NCBI RefSeq assembly: GCF_020858115.1
Contig: NZ_JACYMM010000001.1
Location: 496,001 to 560,000, forward strand
Source: Janthinobacterium sp. FW305-129
GTDB taxonomy: Bacteria > Pseudomonadota > Gammaproteobacteria > Burkholderiales > Burkholderiaceae_D
Length of the DNA: 64,000 nt
Direction: 5' to 3'
The translations under genes were made by a program, and so were the position numbers. Under the pieces are notes generated by a model. The model did no database searches. It was given only the letters and a program-made list of their open reading frames with translations, and was not told the DNA's origin. Shown here in pieces: positions 10,041 to 19,188 of the stretch (the stretch's first letter is position 1; every line of letters starts with the position of its first letter).

Positions 10041-13000
10041 TCATTGCGCTGCCGCCAACTGGATCTGCGATGCCTGGCCACCGTGGGCCGACCACGGCGC
10101 CGATGCCGCCGCCGGCACGGCGAAGCCAGCCATCGCTTGCACCAGCTGTGCAGGATCGGCTTGCCAACTGCCGCTGCCCGCCTGGCTGGCGGCGTTAAAT
10201 GCCTGGCCGGCGCGCCAGTTCTGCGCCAGCACGGGCGCCAGGGTGGCGGCCGTGCTGGCAGGCAAGGTCAGCTGGCCCAGCGGCGGCGGCGTCAGGCCCG
10301 CCATCGCCTGCACCAGGTTTTGCACATTGCTGCCCAGCAAGACGCGGCCATCGGCCGTGCGGAATTCCTCGATGCTGCGCGGCGCGCTGTCGTACCAGCC
10401 GTTGACGGTGACTTTGTCGCCGCTGCCGATGGTGCTCACTTCGAGGGCCGTGCCCACTTGGCGGAACCACAGCTGCTCGGCGCTGACGCCGGCCAGGAAG
10501 GACACCACGTCGCGGCTGCCCGCCTCGTCCGCCTCGGAAATGGTGTCGGCGCCGTCGCCGCGGGCGAAGATATAGGTATCGCTGCCCAGCGCGCCGGAGA
10601 GCGCGTCGTCGCCCCTGCCCCCTTGCAGGGTATCGTTGCCCAGGCCGCCGGCGAGGATGTTCTTGAGCTCATTGCCGCTCAGGAAGTCCGCGAAAGTGCT
10701 GCCGACGACGGCGTTGAAGTTGGCCAGCACGTCGACGCCGGCCCGCGCCGCCAGGGGCGCGCCGACGGGCGCGAAGGCGGCCGTCACGCCTGCGCTGGCG
10801 CCGTTGTAATTGAGCAAGTTGCCGGCACCACCACCGTCAAGCACGTTGCCGCCGGGCGTATTGACGAAAAAGTTGTTGCTGGTGTAGGCGCTGCCCGTCA
10901 CCGTCAGGCCGCGCGCGTTCAGGCGCACGTTTTCCACATTGTCGGCCACCGTGTAGTTGACCGTGGTGTACACGGTATCGTTGCCGCCATTGCCCCGTTC
11001 CACGATGAAGTCGCCGCCGTGGTTGACAAAATAGCTGTCGTCGCCGTGCAAGCCTTCCAGCAAGTCGGCGCCGTAGCTGCCATTGAGCAAATCGGCGTTT
11101 TCCGTGCCGACGACATACGTTACCGTCGGCTGCGTGGGACCGTTGAAGTGCCAGGCCTGGGCCAGCGCGGGCGCCAGGATGGCGGCGGTGGCGGCCGGCA
11201 AGGTCAGCTGGCCCAGCGGCGGCGGCGCCAGGTTCGCCATCGCCTGCACCAGCAGCCCCACGTCGGCGCCCAGCAGGACATGGCCGGCGGCCGTGCGGAA
11301 TTCCGCGATGCCGGGGACGGCCCCGTCCCAGCCGCGGATGGTGATCTTGTCCGTGGTGCCGATGGTGCTCACCTCCAGGTCCGCCCCCACCTGGCGGAAC
11401 CACAGCTGGTCGAGGTTGACGCCACCCAGGAAGGCGATGGCGTCGTAGCCCGTATCCGGTGCCGACGCGGCGATGACGTCGGCGCCGTCGCCGCGGGCGA
11501 AGACATAGGTATCGTCGCCCAGGCCGCCCGCGAGGACGTCGGCGCCCTGGCCGCCTTGCAAGATGTCGTGCCCCCGGCCGCCGCTCAGGGTGTTGTTCAG
11601 CTCGTTACCGGTCAGCACGTCGTTGTAGGCGCTGCCTTCCACCGTGGAAAAATTGACCAGTTCGTCGCGCCCCTGCTGTACCGCCGGGGCACTGTTGGCG
11701 GAGACGAGGCGCACTGTCGCGCCAGTCCTGGAACCGGCATAGCTGGCGGTATTGTTCGCGCCGCCGCCTATGAGCAGGTTGCCGCCGGTCACGTCGACAT
11801 GGAACACATTGTAGGAGCCGCTGCTGCCTGCCACCATCTGGCTGCCTGCGCTGATATGCACTTCTTCGACATTGGCCGGCAACGTGTAGCTGCTCGTGCT
11901 GACATACACGGTGTCGCGTCCGCCGTCGGCCTCTTCGACGACCACGTCATTGACATGGTTGACATAATAGATATCGTCGTTGCCCTGGCCGGCCATCAGG
12001 TCGGCGCCCGCCGTGCCCCTGATGATGTCCTTGTACACGCCGCCGACGAAGGGGCCGCCATTGGTCGGCAGATCCGTCCCGTCGATGCGCCAGTTCTGCG
12101 CCAGCGCCGGCCACAGGAGGCTGGCGGTGCCGGGAGGCAAGGTCAACTGGCCCAGCGGCGGCGGCGTCAGGGCCGCCATCGCCTGCACCAGGTTTTGCAC
12201 GTCGCCGCCCAGCAGCACGCGGCCGTCGGCCAGGCGGAATTCCTCGATGCGGGGCACGATGCCGGCGCTGTACCAGCCGCTGATGCTGATCTTGTCCGTC
12301 GTGCCGATGGTGCTCACTTCCAGGGCCGTGCCCACCTGGCGGAACCACAGCTGGTCGATGCCGACGCCGGCCAGGAAGGCGACGACATTGTGGCCGCCGC
12401 CCTCGGGCACTTCGTGGATGTTGTCCGCGCCGTCGCCGCGGGCGAAGATATAGGTATCGTCGCCCACCATGCCGGCCAGCAGATCATCGCCCTTGCCGCC
12501 GCGCAGGGTATCGTTGCCCATGCCGCCGATCAGCGCGTTCTTAAGTTCGTTGCCGGTCAGGACATCGTCGAACTTGCTGCCCGTCAGGCCGACGAAATTG
12601 AGCAGCACGTCGGTGCCGGGCGCCGCCGGCAGGGGACCGTTGGCGCCCGACAGGGTGGCGGTCACGCCCGCTGCAGCGTAGGCATAGCTGACCGAATTGC
12701 CCGTGCCGCCACCGTCGAGCACATTGCCGCCCGGCGCATGCACATAAAAGGAGTTGTTGTTCGTGGCGCTGCCCGTCACCGTCAGGCCGCTGCGGCTGAG
12801 GTGCACGTTCTCGACGTTGTCGGCCACCTTGTAATTGACGCTGGTGTACACGGTATCGTTGCCGCCGTTGGCCAGTTCGACGATCACGTCGCCGCTGTCG
12901 TTGACGTAATACGTGTCATCGCCGGCCAGGCCTTCGAGCACGTCGGCGCCCGTGGTGCCGGTGAGCACATCCGCGTTCGCCGTGCCGGTGAAGCGCTGCG

Positions 13001-13091
13001 GGGCGGCCGCGACACCGTTCAGGTATGCCTCGATGGCGGACATGCCGTCGTCGGCGGCGGTGGAAGTTTGCGATGCAAATTTTTCAGTCAT
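10041..13091 (-). CDS. RTX-type secreted protein with three long modules
   Basis: A ~1016-residue, Asp/Gly-rich, Cys-poor protein without signal peptide, the evident type I secretion substrate of the operon. It is built of three modules of about 300-315 residues. Each holds an opening calcium-binding RTX stretch (GADVLEGLAGDDTYYVN), a beta-rich stretch (NGGNDTVYTSVNYKVADNVE), a second RTX block (LTGNELKNALIGGMGNDTL...GDDTYIFARGDGAD), a haemolysin-type calcium-binding-related segment (LDQLWFRQVGTALEVSTIG) and a spacer ending in LTPPPLGQLTLP. The C-terminal ~50 residues (QADPAQLVQAMAGFAVP onward) lie outside the modules and probably carry the export signal. No enzymatic domain was recognised, so an adhesin or matrix/S-layer role is likely. 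The ATG chosen has ACAGGAAAC seven bases upstream; another ATG lies 18 bases earlier. Confidence 0.9.
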   Translation of the reverse strand: MTEKFASQTSTAADDGMSAIEAYLNGVAAAPQRFTGTANADVLTGTTGADVLEGLAGDDTYYVNDSGDVIVELANGGNDTVYTSVNYKVADNVENVHLSRSGLTVTGSATNNNSFYVHAPGGNVLDGGGTGNSVSYAYAAAGVTATLSGANGPLPAAPGTDVLLNFVGLTGSKFDDVLTGNELKNALIGGMGNDTLRGGKGDDLLAGMVGDDTYIFARGDGADNIHEVPEGGGHNVVAFLAGVGIDQLWFRQVGTALEVSTIGTTDKISISGWYSAGIVPRIEEFRLADGRVLLGGDVQNLVQAMAALTPPPLGQLTLPPGTASLLWPALAQNWRIDGTDLPTNGGPFVGGVYKDIIRGTAGADLMAGQGNDDIYYVNHVNDVVVEEADGGRDTVYVSTSSYTLPANVEEVHISAGSQMVAGSSGSYNVFHVDVTGGNLLIGGGANNTASYAGSRTGATVRLVSANSAPAVQQGRDELVNFSTVEGSAYNDVLTGNELNNTLSGGRGHDILQGGQGADVLAGGLGDDTYVFARGDGADVIAASAPDTGYDAIAFLGGVNLDQLWFRQVGADLEVSTIGTTDKITIRGWDGAVPGIAEFRTAAGHVLLGADVGLLVQAMANLAPPPLGQLTLPAATAAILAPALAQAWHFNGPTQPTVTYVVGTENADLLNGSYGADLLEGLHGDDSYFVNHGGDFIVERGNGGNDTVYTTVNYTVADNVENVRLNARGLTVTGSAYTSNNFFVNTPGGNVLDGGGAGNLLNYNGASAGVTAAFAPVGAPLAARAGVDVLANFNAVVGSTFADFLSGNELKNILAGGLGNDTLQGGRGDDALSGALGSDTYIFARGDGADTISEADEAGSRDVVSFLAGVSAEQLWFRQVGTALEVSTIGSGDKVTVNGWYDSAPRSIEEFRTADGRVLLGSNVQNLVQAMAGLTPPPLGQLTLPASTAATLAPVLAQNWRAGQAFNAASQAGSGSWQADPAQLVQAMAGFAVPAAASAPWSAHGGQASQIQLAAAQ
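10209..12989 (-). repeat. Three tandem ~0.93-kb coding modules of the RTX gene
   Basis: On the minus strand the modules run about 12989-12042, 12041-11112 and 11111-10209. They share near-identical internal blocks such as GQLTLP, LWFRQVG and FARGDGAD. Modules 1 and 3 are closer to each other (both carry VADNVENV and TPGGNVLDGGG-like blocks) than either is to module 2. Confidence 0.8.
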
Positions 13092-13320
13092 GTTGCAGTT
13101 TCCTGTCATTAAACGTCAAAACCAAGAGTGAATATGTCGGCGCAAGCTGACATGCAAGGCAAAAGTCCCGGCCGCCTCCACTTGCAGTTCAGCGTGCACC
13201 TTCAACGGTCCGGCACTTTCGGCGCAGGGACGGCGCGCGATTGAACGCCGCCTCGCATGCACGCCTTATTGACGTTCAAGCGGGTATCACACTGTTATTT
13301 GTCATGCAAATGTCACACTG

Positions 13321-13527
13321 CAGGGAGGGAAGAAGAGCAAGACGGGGAAGGAAGCACGCGGGCGCGCCCGCTGCGAGGGGGGCTGTTATGGGGGTCTGTT
13401 TTCAGGCGGCTGGGAGAAAGCTCTCGCCGCGCTGGGCGCCATCGGCGCGCTGCTGGTGCTGATCAGCATCGATGGCGTGGCGCTGGTGCCGTATTTGCTC
13501 AAGAAAAGAGAACTTGACGACGCCTGA
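13321..13527 (+). pseudogene. Possible remnant of a small membrane protein gene
   Basis: The 547-base gap between the RTX gene and the next gene has no complete gene. On the plus strand a frame without ATG ends in about 40 residues that look coding: GGWEKALAALGAIGALLVL, ISIDGVALVPYLL, then KKRELDDA and a stop, i.e. one hydrophobic helix and a charged tail. The in-frame stop upstream is at 13270, with no good start codon between. It may be a decayed gene or chance; the rest of the gap should hold the RTX operon promoter on the minus strand, which I could not pinpoint. Confidence 0.3.
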
Positions 13528-13570
13528 CAAAAACGTCGCGAGCGGAAGGTAGAGGTGGTCGAGAAGCACA

Positions 13571-13588
13571 ACCGTACTCAGGTACGGT
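13571..13588. repeat. GTAC-core palindrome, copy 1
   Basis: The perfect palindrome accgtac-tcag-gtacggt lies in a spacer downstream of the minus-strand CPBP-like gene. The flanks (aagcacaaccgtactcagg, then tgagcatcgcagg) resemble those of a second copy near 55667, and a third related core is near 62990. It looks like a small dispersed intergenic repeat. Confidence 0.5.
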
Positions 13589-13638
13589 GAGCATCGCAGG
13601 CCATCTGTACCGACGCGCAGCAGGTTTCGGCAGGCGTC

Positions 13639-14175
13639 CTAGGCGTCGAGGCCGTAAAACACGGCCACCAGGATGGCGATATTGTTGCAGGCGCGGGAAA
13701 ATGTCGTTGTTGCATAGGCAACAGCGACGCCCGGCTCGCGGTAGCGCAGGTAGACAAAGCTGAACATGGCGCCCGAGCCCAGCGCGACGATGGCGTGCAG
13801 CAGGCCGCCGCTGATGAAATGCACGATGGCCCACAGGATGGCGCCGATGAAGATGCTCAGCTGGCGCGTGGCGCCCAGGCGCTTGAGGATTTCCAGCGGC
13901 AGCAACTGGCCGAGGAAGGTTTCCAGGATGGGAGAATAGATGACGACCCAGAACACCAGCAGCGGCAGCGACATTTCGCGCTTGAACTTGGCCAGGCCCG
14001 TGTGCGCGCCCCAGTATGCGGGCGGCAACAGCCATTTGGTGAGGAACAGGATGGCAAAGCACAGCATGCAGGTGAGCAAGCCCCAGCCGAGGCCGGCCAA
14101 GGCCTGGTGCAGCACGGGCGGCGCGGGCTTGTCGTCGTCCGGGCTGGATAGATCGTGGCTGCTGCGCACTTGCAT
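13639..14175 (-). CDS. CPBP-like intramembrane protein, probably degenerate protease
   Basis: A 178-residue integral membrane protein with about five hydrophobic helices. The order of motifs matches CPBP/Abi intramembrane proteases: an acidic motif (YSPILETFLGQLLPLEIL), a helix with FxxxxxxxxH (FIGAILWAIVHF) and a later small-residue helix (LLHAIVALGSGAMFSF). The usual double Glu (EExxxR) is reduced to a single Glu in PILETFLGQ, so activity is doubtful. The ATG used has AGGA seven bases upstream; the earlier in-frame ATG at 14205 has no ribosome-binding site. Confidence 0.65.
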   Translation of the reverse strand: MQVRSSHDLSSPDDDKPAPPVLHQALAGLGWGLLTCMLCFAILFLTKWLLPPAYWGAHTGLAKFKREMSLPLLVFWVVIYSPILETFLGQLLPLEILKRLGATRQLSIFIGAILWAIVHFISGGLLHAIVALGSGAMFSFVYLRYREPGVAVAYATTTFSRACNNIAILVAVFYGLDA

Positions 14176-14255
14176 GAGTAGTCCTGGCGGTGATCCAGCT
14201 CTCATTGTAGCGCGGAATATGGCGCTTGGCGCGCCGCGCTGCAGTATGAGCGGCC

Positions 14256-15836
14256 TCAGGCTGCCAGGCGCAGGGGGCCGTTGGCCGGCTTGGCCAGCTT
14301 GAAAATCCCCACTTCCTGCTCCAGCTGCGCCGCCTGCTGCTGCAATTCGTGCGCGGCAGCGGCCGCCTGCTCGACCAGGGCCGCGTTTTGCTGGGTCACG
14401 CGGTCCATGTCGACGATGGCGCGGTTGACTTGCTCGATGCCGGCGCCCTGCTCCTGCGTGGCATGGCTGATCTCGGCCATGATGCCCGTCACCCTGCCGA
14501 TGCCAGCCACCACGTCATGCATGGTGACGCCGGCCTGCTCGACGAGCAAGGTGCCCGTGCCCACCTTGCTGACGGAATCGTCGATCAGGGCCTTGATTTC
14601 GCGCGCGGCGGCGCTCGAACGCTGCGCCAGGTTGCGCACTTCCGAGGCGACCACGGCAAAACCGCGGCCCTGCTCGCCCGCGCGCGCCGCCTCGACGGCC
14701 GCGTTCAGGGCCAGGATGTTGGTCTGGAAGGCTATGCTGTCGATCACGCCGATGATGTCGACGATCTTGTTCGACGAGGCATTGATCAGGCCCATGGTGT
14801 GCACCACTTCGGCTACCGCCCTGCCGCCCTGCTCCGACACCTTCGACGCCTCGCGCGCCAGGTGGTTGGCCTGCTGGGCGTTGTCCGCATTCTGGCGCAC
14901 GGTGGAAATCAGTTCTTCCATCGACGAAGCCACTTCTTCCAGCGAACCGGCCTGCTGCTCCGTGCGCTGCGACAGGTCGCGGTTGCCCGAGGCGATCTCG
15001 GTCGAGGCCGTGGCAATGCTTTCCGTACCGTGGCGCACCTTGCCGACGATGGCGGCCAGATTATCGCGCATGGTCTTGATCGCGAACAATAAACTGCTGT
15101 CGTCGCCGTGGCGCGTGTGCACGTCGATGGCCAGTTCGCCCAGCGCGATGCGCCCGGCAATCGTGGCCGCATACGCCGGTTCGCCGCCCAGCTGGCGCAG
15201 CAATCCGCGCGTGATGACGGTGGCGACCGCAATACAAATGAGCACGCTGAGCGCGGCCAGCACGCCGATCCAGCGCAGCGACTGGCCATAGATGGCGCGC
15301 GCGGCCACGCTGGCCTGCTCCGATTCGCGCTGCACGTTTTTCAGCACGGCATCGATGTCGGCGACGATCCGGCGCCGCAGGGGGCTGCATTCTTCGACGA
15401 GGAAGGTGCCGTACTGCTCCATCTGTCCCGTGGCGCGGAATTGGCGCGGACGCTGCAGTTCCTGCGCCATGGTTTTCAGCCCCGTGCTGATTTTGTCGAA
15501 TTGCGCATCGCCGGCGAACTGCGGCGCCAGCTTCGCCAGCGCGTCCAGGTACAGCGCCTTCTGGCTGTCGAGGATGGCCAGCTCTTTTTCGGCGGCGGCC
15601 TGGTCATGGAAAATGTAGGCGTTGCGGGCGGCCAGGCCCGTCTGGTCGAGCGCTTCGCGCGCCACGTACAGCGGTTCGAGTTTTTCCAGTTGGACTTTTT
15701 CTTGCGCGTCCATGGCACCGGAGATGGCGCCGATGCGCAGCAGCGCGAAGGCGGCCAGCACCAGCATGAGTAAGACCAGCAGCCCGAAGCCTGCGCTCAG
15801 GCGCGCGCCTATCGTCAAACGATTGAATGACATCAT
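14256..15836 (-). CDS. Methyl-accepting chemotaxis protein
   Basis: A transmembrane chemoreceptor of ~527 residues. It has a first membrane helix ([21 protein letters not shown]), a four-helix-bundle periplasmic sensor of ~160 residues, a second membrane helix ([20 protein letters not shown]), a HAMP domain and the cytoplasmic signalling coiled coil with the invariant hairpin tip ([20 protein letters not shown]). The ligand is unknown. No chemotaxis genes adjoin it, so it is an orphan receptor feeding a che system elsewhere. It lacks an obvious CheR-binding C-terminal pentapeptide. Two adjacent ATGs (ATGATG) make the start uncertain by one codon. Confidence 0.93.
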   Translation of the reverse strand: MMSFNRLTIGARLSAGFGLLVLLMLVLAAFALLRIGAISGAMDAQEKVQLEKLEPLYVAREALDQTGLAARNAYIFHDQAAAEKELAILDSQKALYLDALAKLAPQFAGDAQFDKISTGLKTMAQELQRPRQFRATGQMEQYGTFLVEECSPLRRRIVADIDAVLKNVQRESEQASVAARAIYGQSLRWIGVLAALSVLICIAVATVITRGLLRQLGGEPAYAATIAGRIALGELAIDVHTRHGDDSSLLFAIKTMRDNLAAIVGKVRHGTESIATASTEIASGNRDLSQRTEQQAGSLEEVASSMEELISTVRQNADNAQQANHLAREASKVSEQGGRAVAEVVHTMGLINASSNKIVDIIGVIDSIAFQTNILALNAAVEAARAGEQGRGFAVVASEVRNLAQRSSAAAREIKALIDDSVSKVGTGTLLVEQAGVTMHDVVAGIGRVTGIMAEISHATQEQGAGIEQVNRAIVDMDRVTQQNAALVEQAAAAAHELQQQAAQLEQEVGIFKLAKPANGPLRLAA

Positions 15837-16101
15837 TGTTGTTATTACCCTGTAATAAAGTTGATTGTTGCCGGTTCCGCTAGAACCGGCGATCTGCTCG
15901 CCGTCGTGCTGCCTTTCCCGCATGGTGCAGGATGGGTCTCTAACTGGCGTTTTTTGGGCAGTCAGCTTCTAATTTCGGGCAATGCAGGCGCGCGGGACAG
16001 ACCCTGCGCCATACAACAGCACACTGAATTATAAGCGAACAGCGTTACGGATGATTCCACGTGTACACTTTTAATGCCTTGATGCATATCAAAAAAGACA
16101 A

Positions 16102-16536
16102 TTAACGCTGGCCTGGCGTATCGATGACGGCCATGGTGATGCGCGAGATGCAGCACAGCTTGCCATCGTCGTCGCTGATGCGGATTTCCCAGACCTGGCT
16201 GCTGCGGCCCCGGTGGATGGGCGTGGCGCGCCCCGTCACGTGGCCGCCGCGCACGCCGCGCACGTGGTTGGCATTGATTTCCTGGCCCACGCTCACTTGC
16301 CGGCTGGAATCGAGGCAGGCATTCGCGGCCATGCTGCCCAGGGTTTCGGCCAGCAGCACGGAAGCGCCGCCATGCAGCAGTTTAAAAGGCTGCATGGTGC
16401 GGTGGTCGACGGGCATGGTCGCCTCGATCCAGTCCGGGCCGAAGGCGCTAAATTCGATGCCCAGGTGGCGCATGGCCGTGCCCTCGCTGGCAGCGTTGAG
16501 GGTGGCCAGGTCGAGCGGTGCGTGCCAGATTTCCAT
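16102..16536 (-). CDS. Hotdog-fold acyl-CoA thioesterase, YdiI/MenI-like
   Basis: A 144-residue hotdog thioesterase of the PaaI group. The stretch EATMPVDHRTMQPFKLLHGG followed by ASVLLAETLGSMAANA carries the catalytic Glu/Asp on the hotdog helix, and GQEINANHVRG and HRGRSSQVWEI align well, from memory, with E. coli YdiI. It would hydrolyse aromatic or medium-chain acyl-CoA esters in the cytosol; YdiI acts on 1,4-dihydroxy-2-naphthoyl-CoA, but menaquinone genes are not in this window. AAGGGG lies six bases before the start. Confidence 0.88.
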   Translation of the reverse strand: MEIWHAPLDLATLNAASEGTAMRHLGIEFSAFGPDWIEATMPVDHRTMQPFKLLHGGASVLLAETLGSMAANACLDSSRQVSVGQEINANHVRGVRGGHVTGRATPIHRGRSSQVWEIRISDDDGKLCCISRITMAVIDTPGQR

Positions 16537-16643
16537 TGTTACCCCTTCACAGATGAAATAAAACCATTGTAGGACAGAGCGCCCGCGCGCGCCGCTTCAT
16601 CTTTCCTTCACCGTGGCACGGGGTGGCGCCGGCATTAACTGGT

Positions 16644-16649
16644 TATAAT
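16644..16649 (+). promoter_or_regulatory. Putative -10 box (TATAAT) for the lpxO-like gene
   Basis: A perfect TATAAT stands 30 bases before the start codon of the hydroxylase gene in an otherwise GC-rich spacer. No good -35 box is visible at 16-18 bases upstream, so the assignment is tentative. Confidence 0.4.
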
Positions 16650-16678
16650 TGCCCCATTCTTAAAAAACGAGGTTGTGT

Positions 16679-17578
16679 ATGAAGTGGGCCTTGCTGGGCA
16701 TTTTTGTGTTTTCTGTTTTACATATTCATTTTCGTGGCAAGGTGCGCCTGCCGTTCCGCCGCCAGATCTTCGATCACTCCTCGTTCATGGCGCCGCTGAA
16801 CCTGTTCATGCACACCTTTTCCAAGGTGCCGGCCACGCCCTATTTAGCCGTCGAGCAATTCCCGGAACTGGCGCCGCTGCAGCAGAACTGGCAGATCATC
16901 CGCGATGAAGCGCTGCGCATGCAGGAAATGAAAAAGATCAAGGCGGCCGAAAAGAACAATGACGTGGGCTTCAATTCCTTCTTCAAGTATGGCTGGAAGC
17001 GTTTCTACCTGAAATGGTATGACGCGAACCACCCGTCGGCGCAGCAGATGTGCCCGCAAACCTATGCGCTGCTGCAATCGATTCCGTCGATCAAGGCGGC
17101 CATGTTCGCGGAACTGCCGCAAGGCGGCAAGCTCAACCCGCACCGCGACCCGTTCGCCGGCTCCCTGCGCTACCACCTGGGCTTGCAGACGCCGAACGAC
17201 GACCGCTGCTTCATCGACGTCGATGGCGAGCGCCACAGCTGGCGCGACGGCCAGGCCGTGATGTTCGATGAAACGTATATCCACTGGGCCCGCAACGATG
17301 CCGACAGCGACCGCATCATCCTGTTCTGCGACATCGAGCGCCCGATGCGCTACCGCTGGGCGCAAGGCTTGAACCGCTGGCTGGGCCGCACCCTGATGAC
17401 GGCCGCCGCCTCGCCGAACGAGCTGGGCGACCAGGTGGGCGGCGTGAGCAAGCTGTTCCAGATTTCCTGGACCATGGGCCAGTACCGCCGCCGCTTCAAG
17501 GCGTGGAACAAGACGGCGTACCAGGTCACGCGCGTGGCCCTCGTCGTGGGCGTGATCGCGCTGATCTATTTTATTTAA
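16679..17578 (+). CDS. lpxO: Lipid A hydroxylase (aspartyl/asparaginyl beta-hydroxylase fold)
   Basis: A 299-residue membrane-associated Fe(II)/2-oxoglutarate dioxygenase of the LpxO type, which hydroxylates a secondary acyl chain of lipid A. An N-terminal membrane helix (WALLGIFVFSVLHIHF) is followed by the jelly-roll domain with the metal ligands His155-x-Asp157 (NPHRDPFAGS) and His202 (YIHWARN), plus a downstream Arg for 2-oxoglutarate (DRIILFCD). A second hydrophobic stretch ends the protein (VALVVGVIALIYFI). The ATG chosen has GAGG eight bases upstream; the TTG two codons earlier is less likely. The gene is followed by a clear terminator. Confidence 0.85.
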   Translation: MKWALLGIFVFSVLHIHFRGKVRLPFRRQIFDHSSFMAPLNLFMHTFSKVPATPYLAVEQFPELAPLQQNWQIIRDEALRMQEMKKIKAAEKNNDVGFNSFFKYGWKRFYLKWYDANHPSAQQMCPQTYALLQSIPSIKAAMFAELPQGGKLNPHRDPFAGSLRYHLGLQTPNDDRCFIDVDGERHSWRDGQAVMFDETYIHWARNDADSDRIILFCDIERPMRYRWAQGLNRWLGRTLMTAAASPNELGDQVGGVSKLFQISWTMGQYRRRFKAWNKTAYQVTRVALVVGVIALIYFI

Positions 17579-17600
17579 GCGCCTTGCTTGCACCGCATTG

Positions 17601-17627
17601 AAAAACCGCCTCCGGGCGGTTTTTTTT
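17601..17627 (+). terminator. Rho-independent terminator after lpxO
   Basis: The stem accgcc/ggcggt with a tccg loop, extended by four A-T pairs, ends in a run of eight T residues on the plus strand. Confidence 0.88.
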
Positions 17628-17661
17628 ATAATGCGATGCCACTCACCAGGAGAATCTGAAA

Positions 17662-18072
17662 ATGACCGAACGCGACCGCCAGTACGATATCCAGATCGGC
17701 GAGGACGCCTGGATCGAATTCATCGATCTTGACGGCCGCTACGACCAGGCCGTCGACATCGATGGCTTGCTGGGGGAACTGTGGCCGCTGCTCTGCCGCC
17801 TGGAAACCTATTGCGTGGCCGGCTGCTGCGGTATGGATGCCTTCGATTTCACGCCCGAAGGCATCGCTGCGGCGCTGGTAGACCTTGAGCGCGCGCAACT
17901 GCACGCCGCCTGCGCGCAAGCCCGCAAAGCCGTGGCAGCGGCCGCCAGCGACGTCTTCACGAGCAACACGATGAATCACATGGCCGATAGACGCGTGTTT
18001 CTGCAATTGCTCGAGCATATCGAGCGCTGCCTTGGCGGGCCGCAAGCAGGAGCGGCGCCAAATCGGCGATAA
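17662..18072 (+). CDS. Conserved hypothetical protein with CCGxDAF motif
   Basis: A 136-residue acidic cytosolic protein starting at an ATG with AGGAGA eight bases upstream. The recognisable signature is VAGCCGMDAFDFTPEGI near residues 52-68, a double-Cys motif found in small families of unknown function (I am reminded of DUF6331, low confidence). The C-terminal half is helical. Lying just ahead of the carbonic anhydrase gene on the same strand, it may share its transcript. Confidence 0.6.
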   Translation: MTERDRQYDIQIGEDAWIEFIDLDGRYDQAVDIDGLLGELWPLLCRLETYCVAGCCGMDAFDFTPEGIAAALVDLERAQLHAACAQARKAVAAAASDVFTSNTMNHMADRRVFLQLLEHIERCLGGPQAGAAPNRR

Positions 18073-18102
18073 TACCGGCTTCCACCACTTTCTTCTTTAT
18101 TT

Positions 18103-18735
18103 ATGCGCGACATCATTGCCGGATTTCTACGTTTCCAGAAGGAAGTCTTTCCTGAACGCCGAGAACTGTTCAAGACGCTGGCCACGGGCCAGACGCCGAA
18201 GGCCTTGTTCATCTCGTGTTCCGACAGCCGCATGGTGCCGGAACTGGTGACGCAACGGGAACCTGGCGAACTGTTCGTGATCCGCAACGCGGGCAACATC
18301 GTGCCCTCGTTTGGCCCGGAACCGGGCGGCGTGAGCGCGTCCGTCGAATTTGCCGTGGCGGCCCTGCAGGTGACGGACATCGTCATTTGCGGCCATTCCG
18401 ACTGCGGCGCCATGAAAGCCATCGCCACCTGCACCTGCCTCGAACACATGCCGGCCGTCAAGAGCTGGCTGCGGCACGCGGATGCGGCGCGCATGATCAA
18501 CGAATCCGTCGAGCACGCCACGGAACAGGAGCGCATCGACGGCATGGTGCGGGCCAATGTCGTGGCGCAACTGAACAACATCCGCACCCACCCTTCCGTA
18601 GCGCTGGGCATCACGCAAAAGCGCCTGACCCTGCATGGCTGGGTGTACGACATCGAAAACGGCTCGCTCGATGCGCTCGACGAATCGACCGGCCAATTTG
18701 TCCCGCTGGCGGACCATCCGGCCTCGAAGCTGTAG
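18103..18735 (+). CDS. Beta-class carbonic anhydrase
   Basis: Interconverts CO2 and bicarbonate in the cytosol. The 210-residue product shows all zinc ligands of the beta class: Cys39 and Asp41 in CSDSR, His98 and Cys101 in [10 protein letters not shown], with the conserved [10 protein letters not shown] and [10 protein letters not shown] segments. The C-terminal [13 protein letters not shown] is typical of the CynT/Can group; no cyanase gene is adjacent, so a housekeeping bicarbonate supply is likely. The ATG has no strong ribosome-binding site and follows the previous gene by 30 bases, suggesting coupled transcription. Confidence 0.95.
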   Translation: MRDIIAGFLRFQKEVFPERRELFKTLATGQTPKALFISCSDSRMVPELVTQREPGELFVIRNAGNIVPSFGPEPGGVSASVEFAVAALQVTDIVICGHSDCGAMKAIATCTCLEHMPAVKSWLRHADAARMINESVEHATEQERIDGMVRANVVAQLNNIRTHPSVALGITQKRLTLHGWVYDIENGSLDALDESTGQFVPLADHPASKL

Positions 18736-18749
18736 GCGCGGCACGGCCA

Positions 18750-18777
18750 GGGTCAGGCGCAGAATGCGCTTGACCTT
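18750..18777 (+). terminator. Hairpin between carbonic anhydrase and ferredoxin genes
   Basis: The stem gggtcaggcgca pairs with tgcgcttgacct (with G-T pairs) around a three-base loop. There is no T-run, so it may be only a weak terminator or an mRNA-processing site. Confidence 0.4.
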
Positions 18778-18824
18778 GTCCAGGCGGGAAGGTTCAAGGT
18801 AGCGATATTCAAGGAGATTATCGT

Positions 18825-19157
18825 ATGCCAACCATCACCGTATTACCCCATCCCGAGCTGGCTCCGGACGGCGCCGTCATCGACGCGCCGGAAAGCATGA
18901 GCATTTGCGACGCATTGCTGCTCAACAACATCGACATCGAACACGCGTGCGGCCAGGTAGGCGCCTGCTCCACCTGCCACGTCATCGTGGTGCAGGGTTT
19001 CGACTCGCTCAACACACTGGGCGACAATGAGGAAGACATGCTCGACCAGGCCTGGGGCTTGCAGCCCCACTCGCGCCTGTCGTGCCAGGCCCGCGTCAGC
19101 CAGGAAGACCTGACGGTCGAGCTGCCCAGGTACACGCTCAACCACGCCAAGGAATAG
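18825..19157 (+). CDS. fdx: ISC-type [2Fe-2S] ferredoxin
   Basis: An adrenodoxin-like ferredoxin of 110 residues that passes electrons in iron-sulfur cluster assembly. The four cluster ligands are Cys42, Cys48, Cys51 and Cys87 (ACGQVGACSTC and RLSCQAR), with the conserved DMLDQAWGLQPHSRLSCQA stretch. In many proteobacteria fdx closes the isc operon; here no isc genes are near, so it is a detached copy. AAGGAG lies eight bases before the start. Confidence 0.93.
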   Translation: MPTITVLPHPELAPDGAVIDAPESMSICDALLLNNIDIEHACGQVGACSTCHVIVVQGFDSLNTLGDNEEDMLDQAWGLQPHSRLSCQARVSQEDLTVELPRYTLNHAKE

Positions 19158-19188
19158 TCCCCGGCGCGGCGAGCTGCTTAACCCATGC

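Noticed and set aside
13241..13517. Two overlapping plus-strand frames of 73 and 86 codons upstream of the RTX gene
   Set aside because: Low-complexity Arg/Gly-rich products without ribosome-binding sites; the third frame in the same place looks more protein-like.
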